From the NCBI GenBank assembly GCA_001695595.3, contig MBPM02000016.1, forward strand, positions 186,001 to 250,000: a stretch of DNA of 64,000 nucleotides. Direction: 5' to 3'. Source of the stretch: Plasmopara viticola. Its lineage: Eukaryota > Oomycota > Peronosporomycetes > Peronosporales > Peronosporaceae. The stretch's first letter is position 1; every line of letters begins with the position of its first letter. A program made the position numbers and the translations under genes. Of this stretch, positions 12,032 to 24,114 are shown one piece after another. A model generated the notes under the pieces. The model saw only the letters and a list, made by a program, of their open reading frames with translations, was not told the origin of the DNA and did not search any database.

Positions 12032-13941
12032 TTACATGTCGGCGACAGCAAACTTGTAAGCCTCTTCGCTGACTGCAGCGTTAGCATTCTGGCGCATCAA
12101 TATCTTCTCCTCCCAGTTTGTACCGCGCACGACACCATCCCATCGATAGCCTGGCAGAATTCCAAAGCGATTGATTGGGGCAGGAGGGCCGGCATACTTT
12201 GGCTTTGCCTTGCTTGTCTTCTTGTCTTTCTTGCTCTTCTTCTTGTGTCGATGACCTTCCGCGAGTACATTTTCCTGAAACACCTTACTGTTTACAGGGT
12301 CAAAGGCACGCACACGCTCCCGTCTCTTGCGTTCGAGCCCTTCATCATCTTCATGTCGGGCAAATGGCACATTTTTCATTTGCTCGACCAATTCCTGTTG
12401 CGACTTGCGCTCTCGCTTCTGGACTTCCCCCGTACCCCATTCATATTCTTCACGCTCTTCGCGCTTGCGTTTACCTTCCAAAACTTCCTGTTGACGAACT
12501 AACTCATTGAGCATGTCTAGCTTACGGCCCCGTTTGTCACGATACACGGTCTCGGCATTGGCACCCATAGCCGATGCATCAACCCCACGCAAGACATCCT
12601 TTTGCTTGGCTGCAATCTTGCGTTGGCTTTCAAATTCAGCGGCGGTAAATAAGCCTGACTTCCTCTCTTCCTGGCCATCGATTGCCTTTTTTAGCTTTCC
12701 ACGCTCTTCCTCCTTCTTGTATCGTAATGCAAACTCACACGATGACTGCGCTGCTGCGTGGGGACTACTGCGAGCATCTCGATCCTCCGCTGATCTCGCT
12801 TTCTTCACGTTCTTCATTTCACATCGTGAGGATCGGCGTTCTATACTGATTGAGCGAGAACGACCAATGCGGGTGTCCGGTCGCTTATAGCTTCGCCTCG
12901 GTGACCTTGAAGAACGTCTACGATGTCTAGATGGAGACCTAGACCGACGACGACAGGAGCGCGGGGACTTACTATGACTTCGACGCCTTTTTCTCTTTAG
13001 ATAGCTGGATCTTGCACCACGACTAGCCCGTCCTCTATCTTGGCTTTGACTTCGACTCTTAGAACGACATTTGCTGTCTTTTTGAGGTTCCGCAGATGTT
13101 AGCCTTGAATGCTTTTCCTGTTTAATGGAACACGACGGAATATCTCTGCCAAGAGAATCTACGCGACACTGGTGATCAAGTGCAGCAGCCGATGAAGTTG
13201 GCAAATCACGAGATCTTCTTGTATGACGTCTCGAGTCACTGCGGTCTCGGCGAGGTTTTCTAGGGGGTGACGCATCATCGACTGGTGATTTTACAGAAGG
13301 ACGTACAGCCACATCACGGCAAGATTTCTCCGACAATGTAGCGCTTCCGTCTCGTTTCTCACTTCCATCTTTCGCGTTACGAGCGCAGCTAAATGGCGGC
13401 GATATTCTCCTCTTCATGACCTGTCTAGACGCTGTTGCCGCGGTTCTCCGACGTGGAGAAGCGTCGCCGTATGCGTCAATCTTACGTTCGGTCGTCTTCT
13501 TTCTAGGTGGAGACAGGTCTTCGTCGTCGCTCTTTTTTCGAGTACATTTTGTCCCGTCAAAATCATTCAAGTACTTGTCCGAGTCCACGAACACGGGCAG
13601 ATCTTGTGGGTCCACCAGCTCTCCGTCGTCCACGGCCACTACCAACGGTAGCTCATCTTCTGCGACGTCCATCTCCCACTTCTTCTCAATTTCCTCTCGG
13701 CTGGGTGCTAACTCCTCCCATGCATGGTCTGAGTCCACCATACATGTGACAGCCTCGGTCGTTTTCGCCTTTTTCACCTTTTTCTTTTTTTTCTTGCTCG
13801 CGCCGGCAGCTGTGTCTGTCACACACAAAGATTAGCACGGGAAGGAAGAGCCTGTAATAATGAATGGAACAAGCTAGCATTAAGTGCTAATTAGGACGCA
13901 CCGCCACTACTGCCGGACATATACCGCTGTAGGTACTCCAT
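12032..13941 (-). CDS. BUD13: BUD13/CWC26 pre-mRNA splicing factor, two exons
   Basis: The gene is read as complement(12032..13815, 13902..13941), giving 607 residues. Exon 1 encodes MEYLQRYMSGSSG. The 86 nt intron starts GTGCGT, ends GACAG and is in phase 1. Exon 2 starts with a lysine run. The middle (about residues 130-400) is an Arg/Ser-rich domain with many RS dipeptides. The C-terminus carries the diagnostic BUD13 signature PAPINRFGILPGYRWDGVVR and ends with AYKFAVADM. Family knowledge: BUD13 is part of the RES (retention and splicing) complex that binds the activated spliceosome. The RS-rich expansion is longer than in yeast and similar in kind to animal BUD13. It runs convergent with FBPase (about 410 bp between stops) and lies about 100 bp downstream of the nucleoside transporter stop. 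Confidence 0.92.
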
Positions 13942-14044
13942 CTTCGAAGTCATGAGTGAATAACAAAATGCAATTTTACACTTTTACTTTCAATTTTTCT
14001 AAATTAGTTTTATCAAATTTCCACCAATCGAGTTGTTTTATTAT

Positions 14045-15439
14045 TCATTGCTTCAACATTGCACGGAGCACGAAAGACATGAGCGATCCGGCGGTGAGGC
14101 CTATGGACAAGACGAAGAAGATTATGCTGCCGCCTGCCTCCTTGTCGGCTGCTTTGCGAAGCACTTTTGGGTACTCCATGAATGCCAGCGTGCACAACAA
14201 TCCATTGGAGAAGGCGCACGCGGCTATGAACAACATGGCCAGCACGTCGCTGCGAAAGACCACGGTCGTGATTACTGCGTGTGAATTATTTTGCAGGTTG
14301 CACAGCATCAGGAGAGGAAAGAAAATGATTCGAGCCAGACTGGCAAAAAACACGTTTTTCTGTCCCAGCTCGGGCCACCACGAGGCCGATAGACGTGCTA
14401 TGAAGTCGGACATGTTGAACAGGATGAGCGTGAACGGTGTAAACAACTTGTTGTACAGAATACTCCTTTCCGGCGTCACCGACTTGATTGCAGACGTTAT
14501 GCCAGGGAAGACGCCTAGTGTGACGATGAATATGAAAAAGGTAGCGGCTGCATAGAAGCGAATCGTAAAGGCAACTTCCATGACGTCCACCTTTTTTACA
14601 ATCGTTACTTTTCCATCTTCTTCCAGCAAAGGCTTTTGCGGTGAAATGTCAATGGTATCTGTGTCAGTCTCACTCGATACATCCTCAGAATACGCCTTCT
14701 GCTGATCAGGATTCGAATAGCGGCGAAACGGTGCCATCCTTGTGAGGATCGCGAACGTCAGAAGACAGAGAACCAGCGTTATAAATACAAGAAAGAAGTA
14801 CAAAAGCGCACACAGGTCCGAATCAGCGTGTAAAGAGTCGTGATGATCAAAATTAGCTTCTTCAGCCCACAAAATGATAAAGTTCGACAGCGAGACCGCC
14901 AATCCTGCGAAACTCTGACCGCTGACTACCGCCTGTGTATATTGAGGCGGAAAGGTTGACACAATGCGCAGTAATCCTTCCTGCATCAACGTGGAGGCAG
15001 AGGCAACCAGCAAGATGCTCACCATGGTCGTGTGGAAGAATGGGTAGCCTATCTCGACGAAAACAGCCCTGTAAGTTTTGTAATTCCTCATGTGTCATAA
15101 TTGACGCAATTCCGTACCATGAAATTCGGGCGTACGCGTCCAGATACAGTGCATAAACATGATGACCATGATGGCAATAAGCGAGAAGAAAACGGTCCGA
15201 ATGGCGCCTGCCATGCGCTCAGCGATGACCACCGTTCGGATAAGCATTGTCATGAGCGTGCTGACGTTGAAGGCCATACTGAACCAGTTTAAGAAAGAGT
15301 CCTCGTATACAGAACCCTCTAAGCGGTGCTGAAAATAAGCTTGCGCTGTAATAAATACGTTCCATGGCAGCGAGGACCCGATTCCGATAAAGAAGAAGAT
15401 CGCGAACATGACACCTGAACTGTGTTGTCGACTCTTCAT
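14045..15439 (-). CDS. Equilibrative nucleoside transporter (ENT/SLC29), two exons
   Basis: The gene is read as complement(14045..15048, 15118..15439), giving 441 residues. The intron (15049-15117, 69 nt) starts GTACGG and ends GAGATAG in phase 1, joining EFHG to YPFFHTTM. A nearer TTACAG acceptor would break the frame. The N-terminus has the ENT hallmark GIGSSLPWNVFITAQAYF in membrane helix 1. About eleven hydrophobic helices follow, with a charged cytosolic loop near residues 220-260 (SEDVSSETDTDTIDISPQK). Family knowledge: ENTs move nucleosides or nucleobases down their gradient across the plasma membrane. Substrate specificity cannot be read from the sequence. Either of the first two in-frame ATGs (codons 1 and 11) is possible. 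The acceptor choice is inference from frame, so confidence in that junction is moderate. Confidence 0.82.
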
Positions 15440-18400
15440 TAAAAATTAGAAGCTTTTGACTTTGCAAAGTGGCCCACGTAGATTCTATCTCTCCAAGACT
15501 TAATATCTGTCAAACTTTATAAAGGTTTGGTATTTTCTACAATCTATCAGTCATTGCTTACATGCAACAAGCAATGGTTTTAGAACACGATACACAAAAG
15601 TACCATTAATGTATGCCTGTGCATGCACCCTGTGGCGCTGGAAAAAGTGTCGTTTAATCTTGACATACGATTAGAGGTCGCAGACATATTCGGAAGCTCT
15701 CGAGATACGCCTTATCACTACAAGAGTCTACCGCCCCGATGCGCCACTTGACAATTACTTTCGACGCATAATGTCGGCAAGGAGGAATAAAGTTTACTTT
15801 TTTTGCCTTGAGCTAATGCAAAAGCAAGCGTCAATGACGTCACACAGTTTTTTAATCGTCACTGTCGTGTCGCACTGTATTTGATTCCCGATTTTAAGAA
15901 AACGTCATGACGTTTACCTCTATCAGATAGAAGCGCCAAATTCGAATTTTGTGAAACCACGTTGTAGTATACCCTTTTTCAAAGACAACTCGGATTTAAT
16001 GTGTCGTGCTGGATCGAAGATCCACTCCGTGCATCACATGTCTTTTTAGTGTCTTCCAACACCGATTTCCAACAGTGATTCGGGCTGATCTTAACTTTGA
16101 CCATATAAAATCGAGTGCTAGAAGTTTACCAACATATCTACTCAAGATCCATCCTATCAAACAGAGATGTCTTGCATTTGTTGCTTAGCACCATCTCCAC
16201 CCGTCGTTTCTAAGTGGTGTCGACGATGTCGACGAGTCTCCTCGTGTCATCAGTATTTGGGCATCGATAGACCGAAATTTACGTTGACGTCTGGCGAATA
16301 AGCTACGTCCCGCTCAGCAAAACATGGGCCGCACTACGGGTACTAGAGAGCCACGTCCTCAATGCTTCGACTAAGCTCATGAAGGGCCTCTAGCAAGAGC
16401 TATCTTCGACGATTGGGGCTGAGTGGTCTATGAGCCACTCGTCAGGGGCGCGCTCTCGACACAGCTAGCTTTATATTGCATGACGCACAGCGAGCGCTGT
16501 GCTCCAGGATAATTGCTCAACGGATAAAATCTTACTCAAGGTGGTCTCGACGCCAATATTTTATTTTGGAATATGGCAGAAGAGGGTCAAGCGTAATTGT
16601 CCGACGCCATGGAGTCGATAAGGACCGTCTAAAATTATTCCGGTTGTGTCAAAAGCTTTGAAGCTGGTCTTATTCTTCAGCTTTTTATTGAGGACCGTCC
16701 TGTACATACTTGGTGATGTTATTTTCCCTGATATACCATAAAAAAAGCTGGCAGTAGAATCTCAGTTCCCTCAAAATTGGCTCGGTGCTTGACATAGGAA
16801 ACGCCTCAGCCATAAATGGCAAATATCAACATAGATAAAGTATCGACAGATACCCGTTCGCCGGCGTGCAGCTCGATGGTCGACCTTTTCTTCATCAACA
16901 TAGTTGAAATTCAAGGTACCGTGTCTTCCCATGGGCCCTGGATTTTACGAGCCTCTCCCAACCCGTGTTGACTATATCTAAATTCGAGAATTTTGACCAC
17001 TTATACTGCACTTTAAGAAAGGGATGGATTGATTAAGGAGCGCATCCACCCGGGCCGCATCCTTGAGCAATCTATCCAGAAGAACTGTGACTGCCACCTC
17101 TACTCAAAGAGGGCTGATGGTAATTTCAAATGGTAGAATTAGCCATTACCGAACAATGCCTCTTTCCTCGGTGGTCTGCTCAGAATCGTGTCCTTATACG
17201 ACACGCATAGCTGAATCCCGAAACGACCTGAGTTGGCTGGCATGCAATGGAGAACGCCGGTCCATTCAATGTATCGCACGTAAACTGCCTTTTAAATTGT
17301 CGACCGCCAAGCCTCGAGACAGGATGAACCACTGTATGCAACACAAATGGAATCAAGGTCAATTTTACTTCTCAGACCAGAAGTAGAAAACTCTATTCAT
17401 CTTCTACTCAACAGGTCTTCACACTCAGCGAGAGCGGCTCTGATTTGTGCTGGGCTTCCGCTTCAGGCGCTGCTTTTATCGACTATTCGTCGTTATCATT
17501 TATTTTGAAATAAAGATGCTTCAACAAATGGAACTAGCTGCGAAACGATTCCGGACGCGCGTTGATAGCTTAATCTCAAATGTCACCTCCTTTGGACCAA
17601 ACAAAGCTGTCGGCTTACTTAGTCCGTTTGTCATACCTGAGAACATTGAGCAATCTAATGTAATCTCAGAGCATCAGTCTTGAACTCTCAGGTTTCGATT
17701 GATCATATTTGCTACTAGGGAAAGCGGAGATGGCGTCGACTTTGCTTCAAGAGAGCGTGGGTATAGGTCTACTATTGGAAGGAGGTGTGTGCAGTAGATC
17801 GTAAGTTGAAAACTGTTTAAATTTTGGTCCTTAGTACGAGATCGTGTGCTACATCTAAGCTTGTCCTTCTACTTTGGTTACTGAATTAATTCGTATAATG
17901 ACTAGCTGTCAATGCATCCGTGATCACCAAACGTCGTAATGTCCGTTATCCTATTACGTCATTTACATACATTCAGTAATGCGATAGCGTATCGCATGTA
18001 TCCATTTTTAACATATATTCCCTTCTCTCAATACTTAGAGCAGATACAACTTGTAGAACGCTATCTGTCCGACTACATAAACTGCTAATGGTCTTGATGC
18101 TCTAGGCGCTAAATATTCTTAAACTTGTAATTAAATGTTAATGTCCTTAACTACATGCCGTGTTTACTAGCTAGCTTGAAGCATTGGTCCTAAAATCGAG
18201 TGAGGTTTCTTAGTAGATTCTGAAAGCGGAGTACAGATGTTCAGACCATCAACCGGCTTTTGCCACAATTATGTTGTAGATAAGCAAGTCGTGTGACATA
18301 CAATGGCTTTTTGTAACACCGTTACACTTTGTTCTTTTTCGCCGTCAAAGAGAACCTCGTCTCGATTTTTTTGTATCTTAAGTGAATTCTGCAGAGTTTT

Positions 18401-19002
18401 TCTTAGCTTTTTACCGATCGACTGAACAGTCTGTTGGCAAGTTACTGCACCAATTACTTGCACACCATAGGCTTTTGAATGCGCGACGAGCCTAGTGTAA
18501 CAGGCCGTTACGCTTTGCCAAGCCTTGGTGGCAAATGCGCGCTCCCGTTAAAGGAGCCTAATAATATGGTGGTTTCTGGCGTACAACAGACACTCTATTG
18601 AATTGATCTATGTCGGATACCGGAACGGATGTAGTCTCTGTCCAAATTGCAGATTCAAATGCTGGACTTGCGGCATAACTATATCGGTAGGACCAGAATG
18701 TTACAGCAAGTTGAGCTGTAATTCATCGCGCACGTCGATCCCCTAACGACCAAGGTATTAAACTTTCGTTCGCTAAAAGATTGTATGTATTCTTACACAC
18801 CGGCTAGGTGCTGTCTCAGTTTTCCCATCGTTAGTAGCGATAGCGGCATTTGAATTAATCGAAAGCGTGCTGTCTTGTGAGTATGCCAAGACTAATTCAT
18901 CAAAGGACATTGGAAAGTCACAATTCTGGTAAAAAAAAGTCTTAGATGTTGATTTGCTATCAGACTGCTATTTTTCACCAATCCAGTATCGTTGTTCAAA
19001 GC
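15440..19002. other. Gene-poor region with decayed sequence
   Basis: About 3.5 kb with no supported gene. Short frames at 16476-16661, 17063-17386 and 17447-17683 were inspected; none has a recognisable domain or consistent splicing. The last contains a coding-looking 55-residue stretch starting MLQQMELAAKRF but no credible partner exons. A palindrome with GTAACNNNNCGTTAC-like arms near 18497 resembles one near 6294 and may be an LTR relic. I see nothing else. Confidence 0.45.
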
Positions 19003-21222
19003 ATGGCCGGAGGCGAGTTTGCGCACGTTCAGCCGGTGCGTGTGCAGTTTGTAGCGAAAGAAGCTTCGAGCGGCCTCGCTTCTCTTCCCTACTTTTTCCA
19101 CTTAACGTCTCGTTCTAACGGCACTGTAATCAGGACAATGCCGAGATTGAGCGCTCAGTTCTTTCGCAAGAGGTACCATTTGTATAGAGCGTACCAATCT
19201 TCGGTTCTTAAGTTGACTCGATGCTTGTAAACTATACATTGGAATCTGATGCCGGCAGGTTGAGGCACTGCGAAATCGACTGGGGCTGCGTCAAGTCGAT
19301 GTATCGAAGGAATGCGGTGTGAATGCCAGTATGCTGTCGCAATGGATGTTGGGCAGGTATAAGGGCAATGTTGGTCGAGTACGTCCGGAAAACACCACAA
19401 GCAGTGAAAAGAGTACAAAATCTTAGATGCGTTTTTTTGTGTCGTGTAGATCAATGGGCTGATGGAATCTTGGTTAATCCGACGACGCGGAGGAAAGCCC
19501 ATTGACAAGGGCATGATGCGTACGGTTTTAGCTATGATACTCTTCAGTAAATGGCTGTTGTCATCAAACGTGTTGTTGCTGTGAAGTATTTACCTCGACG
19601 GCTAGCTCTCCAAAGCTAAAGCGAAGGCTAGAGGAGATGAACGATCCTCTGCAAGCAGCCAGGAGGTGCAAAGAAGGATTTTAGGATTTTTTTTGGCAGC
19701 ATTCTCATACGTCACGTGGCATCTACAGAAAAGACAGCGTCATTTTGGCCCAACGGAAGCTGTACGATTATCCGAAGGCAAGTTACTTGCTCAAGTAGAT
19801 CAAGCATCTTTAGAAAGTTTTAAAACGCCATTATTGTCACTAATCGTTTGCAGCTTCCAACGAGCGCCATGTTACTGATCCCCATCCGACTTGATATAGA
19901 TGTCGAAGGTTACCGCTATGTTGATTCTTTCTCATGGAACCTGTAAGTTTGGTCTTCTCGAGTTCCTCTTTGCCGATTATAATCACTGATTGTCATGGTA
20001 CATAGACACGAAAAAGACTTTACATTCGAGACCTTTGCTGCGGCGTTGGTAAGAGACCTGGACCTTCCAAACTGTTTTTACAACCATATCGCAAAATCAA
20101 TTCGAGAACAAGTACAGAAGGCACAGACGGCTCTTCCGTGGCACGAGGCTGTGACTGACGAGAGTTTACACCCAATCTATATCAATTTACGGCTATATGA
20201 TACCGTCTACATCGACCGTTTCGAGTGGGATTTAAACAACGCAAACAACTCGCCAGAGCGCTTTGCCCAGGTCGTCTGCGAAGACTTGGTATGTTGGCTA
20301 TAGGTCCTACGCTTTGTAGACCCCTCAGTGATTAAAGCATGATGCCTACGACTTTGCCTAGGGCTTGAGTGGCGAGTTTGAAGCGCAAGTAGCACTATCC
20401 ATCCGCGAGCAGCTCCGCGATTACTCTAAAGTAAGCTGCAATCGCATACGACGCCTTGGTGATTGAGAATTGCTGACTTGAACCAATTTATGCTTTGATC
20501 AGCTCATCCGAGAAGGTTTGAAAGATAAAGTTACCCGACTACCATCCGTTACTGCAGCGTTCCGCGATCGCCTTGATGCAGAAGCATGGGGACCTTCAGT
20601 GAAGTATATCCTAGCGGACGATATTCCACAACTTGAGCGGGAGGACTTTAAGCGGATGCGACCGCTGTCACGCCCTACGATACACTTGATGCCACGACCG
20701 CTTCCGATTGCCAAGCCAAACCGGCCGCCCAAGCCAGTAAATACCTTTTTGATGTTTTGCAGGCAAAATCGAAAGAAGATTATGGCAAAACACCCTACTA
20801 CCAGCGCAAAAGATGCATCAAACTTCTTGGAGACATGTGGCAAAAGTTCCGAGAAAGAACGGGCAAGGTACAAAGTGGTAGTGGGATTGAGTGTCTTAGC
20901 AAAGCGTGACGTACTAATATCAATGGTTGGCAGCTATATTCCCATGACGGAGATCGAGAACCAGCGGCGAATGAACGAATGGCGAATGAAGGAGAATGCC
21001 TTGAATGGGATCCATACTACCCTTGCGGGCGGCATGGCTGTCGCAACGTCTGCCGCATTGGCCACGCACTCTTCTGCTCATTTAGGCTCGTCGATGCTTC
21101 TAGCTTCTCAAATGGCATCAAGTGTGGCGTCTTCAGTGGACGACGTGGATGACGCCGACGGTGAAGACGAGGAAGATGAGGAAGATGATGAGGAAGATAC
21201 GACTGGTGGCATCGTGGTCTGA
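19003..21222 (+). CDS. SMARCB1: SNF5/SMARCB1-like chromatin remodeller subunit, multi-exon
   Basis: Core exons are clear: 19854..19942, 20006..20288, 20362..20430, 20503..20867 and 20934..21222, with introns of 59-73 nt and consistent phases. They encode the tandem SNF5 repeats: IPIRLDIDVEG...SFSWNL, then YINLRLYDTVYIDRFEWDL, EDLGLSGEFEAQVALSIREQL. The 5' part (19003..19035, 19134..19172, 19259..19378, 19450..about 19524, about 19616..19665, about 19734..19794) is tentative. It encodes a helix-turn-helix segment (RQVDVSKECGVNASMLSQWM). Exon 20503..20867 contains the start of an HMG box (PPKPVNTFLMFCRQNRKKI), but helix 2 appears in another frame. The C-terminus is Ala/Ser-rich and very acidic. 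Family knowledge: SNF5 is a core SWI/SNF (BAF/RSC) subunit contacting the nucleosome. The gene is convergent with MED22, 80 bp apart. Confidence 0.8.
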
Positions 21223-21301
21223 TCAACATGATGATCGAGCCCATGCCTCCATTTTATATTAGCCTTGTTTGTTGTATACTTACGTTAACCGCGTCACCGT
21301 C

Positions 21302-21754
21302 TTACTCCTTGTCTGTCGTTGGCGCAAGCCGCCACTTGGATTGGTAATAGTGGTTTTCTAGCTCAAACAATGCTGATGAAATGTCCGAACTTAAGTGTGA
21401 GATCTGCGCGTCCACGTCGTCGCACCTGTCACGTCACACTCGTCAGTTGCAAGTAGGATTGTAGTCGTTAACGTGCATTGCTCTTTACCGTTTAAGCAAT
21501 TCATCGGATGTTGTGTCGACATTTTGATTCATACCCTCAAAGTCCCCGAGTGCCAGGGATAGCTTCATCTCGGACACAAGCTTGAGCAGCGACTCGCTCG
21601 CCTGCACTAATGTTGTAGCGTAGATAGAGCTCTGAAATGACTCACGTGTCGTGTTGGACGAGTCTTTGATCTTGGCCGTCTTGATTAGGCCCTTGAAATT
21701 CTCTACAAGCTTCTCGACATTATTGTCTAGCCGCTGCCGATACTCCTCCGCCAT
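21302..21754 (-). CDS. MED22: Mediator complex subunit 22 (SURF5), two exons
   Basis: The gene is read as complement(21302..21425, 21489..21754), giving 129 residues. The 63 nt intron starts GTAAAG, ends GTGACAG and is in phase 2, joining DELLKR to CDDVDAQISHL. The protein is helical and hydrophilic throughout, with YRQRLDNNVEKLVENFKGLI at the N-terminus and LVQASESLLKLVSEMKL in the middle, which is the Med22/Surf5 pattern. The length matches the family. Family knowledge: Med22 pairs with Med11 in the Mediator head and links activators to RNA polymerase II. The gene faces the SNF5-like gene tail to tail. Confidence 0.88.
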
Positions 21755-23293
21755 TATTTGCGTAGTAAATTAAAATGATGAATACAGACATGTTTTTTTT
21801 CAAATGGAGTGATTACAAAATTATAGCCCAACAAAACAAAAACGAAACGAGGTTAATCATATGGCTTATCCATTCGTAAAGGTAGCAACGAGCCTGTAAA
21901 ACTCTACGATGAAGGCGCTAGAGGGATTGCATAAAAGCGATCAAGGCTCAAACGTACAAGTACACAATTGTTTGGTCTTAAATTGATGCTGTGCAGATTC
22001 GGTGACGCCTCTAAACTTTCCTTCCATACTAATGCTGTACAAACGATTGCAAATATTGTTAAAATGTGTTTTTGCGTACTTAAGGCACATCTGCTGTCGT
22101 AGAGCCCTGGCTCTAATTAAATACCAATGTCGTTGTTATTAACAAAGCGAGTCGTCAAAGCAGATTCTAACTATGCGAAATTAATAGCATGCATTTTCAC
22201 CAAGCATTTCGTTTGTTTTCAACTTAACTGATAGCTAAAAGTTGCTGTAAAACCGAGTGATATATCGGCGTCATTGTAATACCTCAGCTAATTGTCCTTC
22301 TCCTCATGAAATTTTGTCGATTAAAATTTAAATCCACATTGAGCCGAAGTTCTCGATCTCGTCCACTTGGAAGATTAAAATCTAGGTTATGCCACTGGCA
22401 ATAGCTATCATGAAGATTTTCAGCGATCACGGTTTAATGTCAGCAAATAGAACACATTTGGGCATTAGCTTTATAATGTAAATCATCACACTGGTTGGCT
22501 ACCTACTGGCCCAATATTACACGTCAAAATCGCAGAGATTTCTTATCTTTTGCCCTAAAATGTCAATCTTGGCTTCTATTCTGCCGCTTTTATTCAACTC
22601 TTTTAGCTGTGAATGTGCAGCGACACTTTAGCAGCTGCTCACAGCAATCCTTGCAAGTCGCAAAAACTCATGCAAAGTAACTTGCATTCCTTGTCCGTAC
22701 TTTAATCACGCTAAAGGTGCCGCGGATTCGATCGAAAAAATCACCATTAAATTGACAACGAAACGACTTTCATGTTGATCGCAGTCGGCTGTATTATTGT
22801 GGATAACAGCTAGTTTGATTCATAACAAATCCCTTTCTCGATCCTCATTAAGCTCAAACGTGCTGCTTCGTGCTGTAAGTGTGTGAAAATATCTTCGTCA
22901 AATGTCGCTGTTGTTGAGCAACTTCCTGATTATAGCAATGGCGGCAAATCACGGCTCAAATTGCATGCACGCCTTAGAAAGGTTTGTAGCCAGGAGCAGT
23001 CAGCGACGATACTGGAGGGATCAAAAAACTAGTTGCCTTTTTCAGAGACATCATGGAGCTAAATGAATCCATCTCTTTTCGCAAGTGCACGAACTGAAAC
23101 CCGTCCAGTATAATGAGCTTGGAAGTCCAAAATTACACAATAAAAAAAATTAGGCGAAGGGACTTCTATGGTACGACATTCGAACAACCTGTTATTATTG
23201 CGATCTAAGACCGCCGGCTCAACACGTTCGAGCTTTATCGACATTTGGCAGCTCATACTATTTGTCGGCGTTTGGTCTGATAAATCAAGGAGG
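21755..23293. other. Intergenic, no gene seen
   Basis: About 1.5 kb of AT-rich sequence between MED22 and the first V-ATPase gene. Only short unconvincing frames are present (for example 22495-22680). The 3' end must hold the promoter of the plus-strand proteolipid gene. Confidence 0.55.
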
Positions 23294-23894
23294 ATGATTG
23301 CTCAACTTGTAGCAGACGTATGTCCGTCGTCGGCCTCTTTCTTTGGCTTTATGGGTGTTGCATCTGCCCTCGTCTTTGCAAGTACGTACTGGAGCTATAG
23401 TATCCGCAGATTAGCGTCTTTTGCTGGCTTGTCCCTTACTCGTCGTTGTTGCTATTGCGACTGCAGACCTTGGAGCGGCTTACGGCACGGCCAAATCTGG
23501 TGTGGGTATCGCGTCTATGGGTGTGATGCGACCTGAGCTTGCGATGCGTAACATCATTCCCGTAGTCATGGCCGGTGTGCTGGGTATCTACGGTCTGATT
23601 GTTGCAGTAATTATTCAGGGCTCGATTGACCCACCAAACGGCAACGCGCCCAAATACGGCTCATATTCGGGCTTTGCTCACTTGGCTGCGGGTCTGTGCT
23701 GTGGACTAAGTGGATTGGCCGCTGGCATGGCCATCGGTGTTGTTGGCGACGCGGGCGTGCGCGCCGTGGGCCAGCAGGAAAAGCTGTTTGTCAACATGAT
23801 TTTGATTCTGATTTTCGCGGAAGCTTTAGGTTTGTATGGTTTGATCGTGGCGCTCATCTTGTCGCAAAAGAAGAGCGACTGCCCATCCGAGTAA
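23294..23894 (+). CDS. V-type H+-ATPase 16 kDa proteolipid subunit c, copy 1
   Basis: The gene is 23294..23381 joined to 23467..23894, giving 171 residues. The 85 nt intron starts GTACGT, ends GACTGCAG and is in phase 1, creating [17 protein letters not shown]. Four transmembrane helices form two homologous hairpins. The proton-carrying glutamate is in helix 4 ([16 protein letters not shown]). Family knowledge: subunit c forms the rotating membrane ring that carries protons into vacuoles or endosomes. The N-terminus [19 protein letters not shown] and the tail QKKSDCPSE are shared with copy 2 on the other strand; only codons 2-3 and scattered bases differ. Intact, with no frameshift. The start is the ATG immediately before the region shared with copy 2. 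Confidence 0.95.
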
Positions 23895-24114
23895 TTAGCA
23901 TGAACAGAAGCTGTTGACACAGTCTTCTTCATGAGCATGCTCGAAGATGCATCTTCTTTATACTACATGCATGCGTCAACCTAATATAGTTTTACTAAAG
24001 ACGCATTTAAAACACGAATTGTTGATAAATGCATAGCTTTATTTAGGCTAGTCGAAGATTAAATCTCGTAGCTTCCAAGCGCGCTCGAAGACCGCTACAC
24101 ATATCTGAATGTTC

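Noticed and set aside
12175..12510. Plus-strand ORFs opposite BUD13
   Set aside because: These are shadow frames of the Arg/Ser-rich coding strand. The BUD13 signature and splice site prove the minus strand.
15061..15117. Alternative 57 nt intron in the nucleoside transporter (TTACAG acceptor)
   Set aside because: It leaves the downstream exon out of frame. The 69 nt intron keeps the frame.
20868..20933. Reading the 66 nt segment in the SNF5-like gene as coding
   Set aside because: It has no stop in frame, but it has good donor (GTACAA), branch-like (TACTAAT) and acceptor (GGCAG) signals, so it is treated as an intron.
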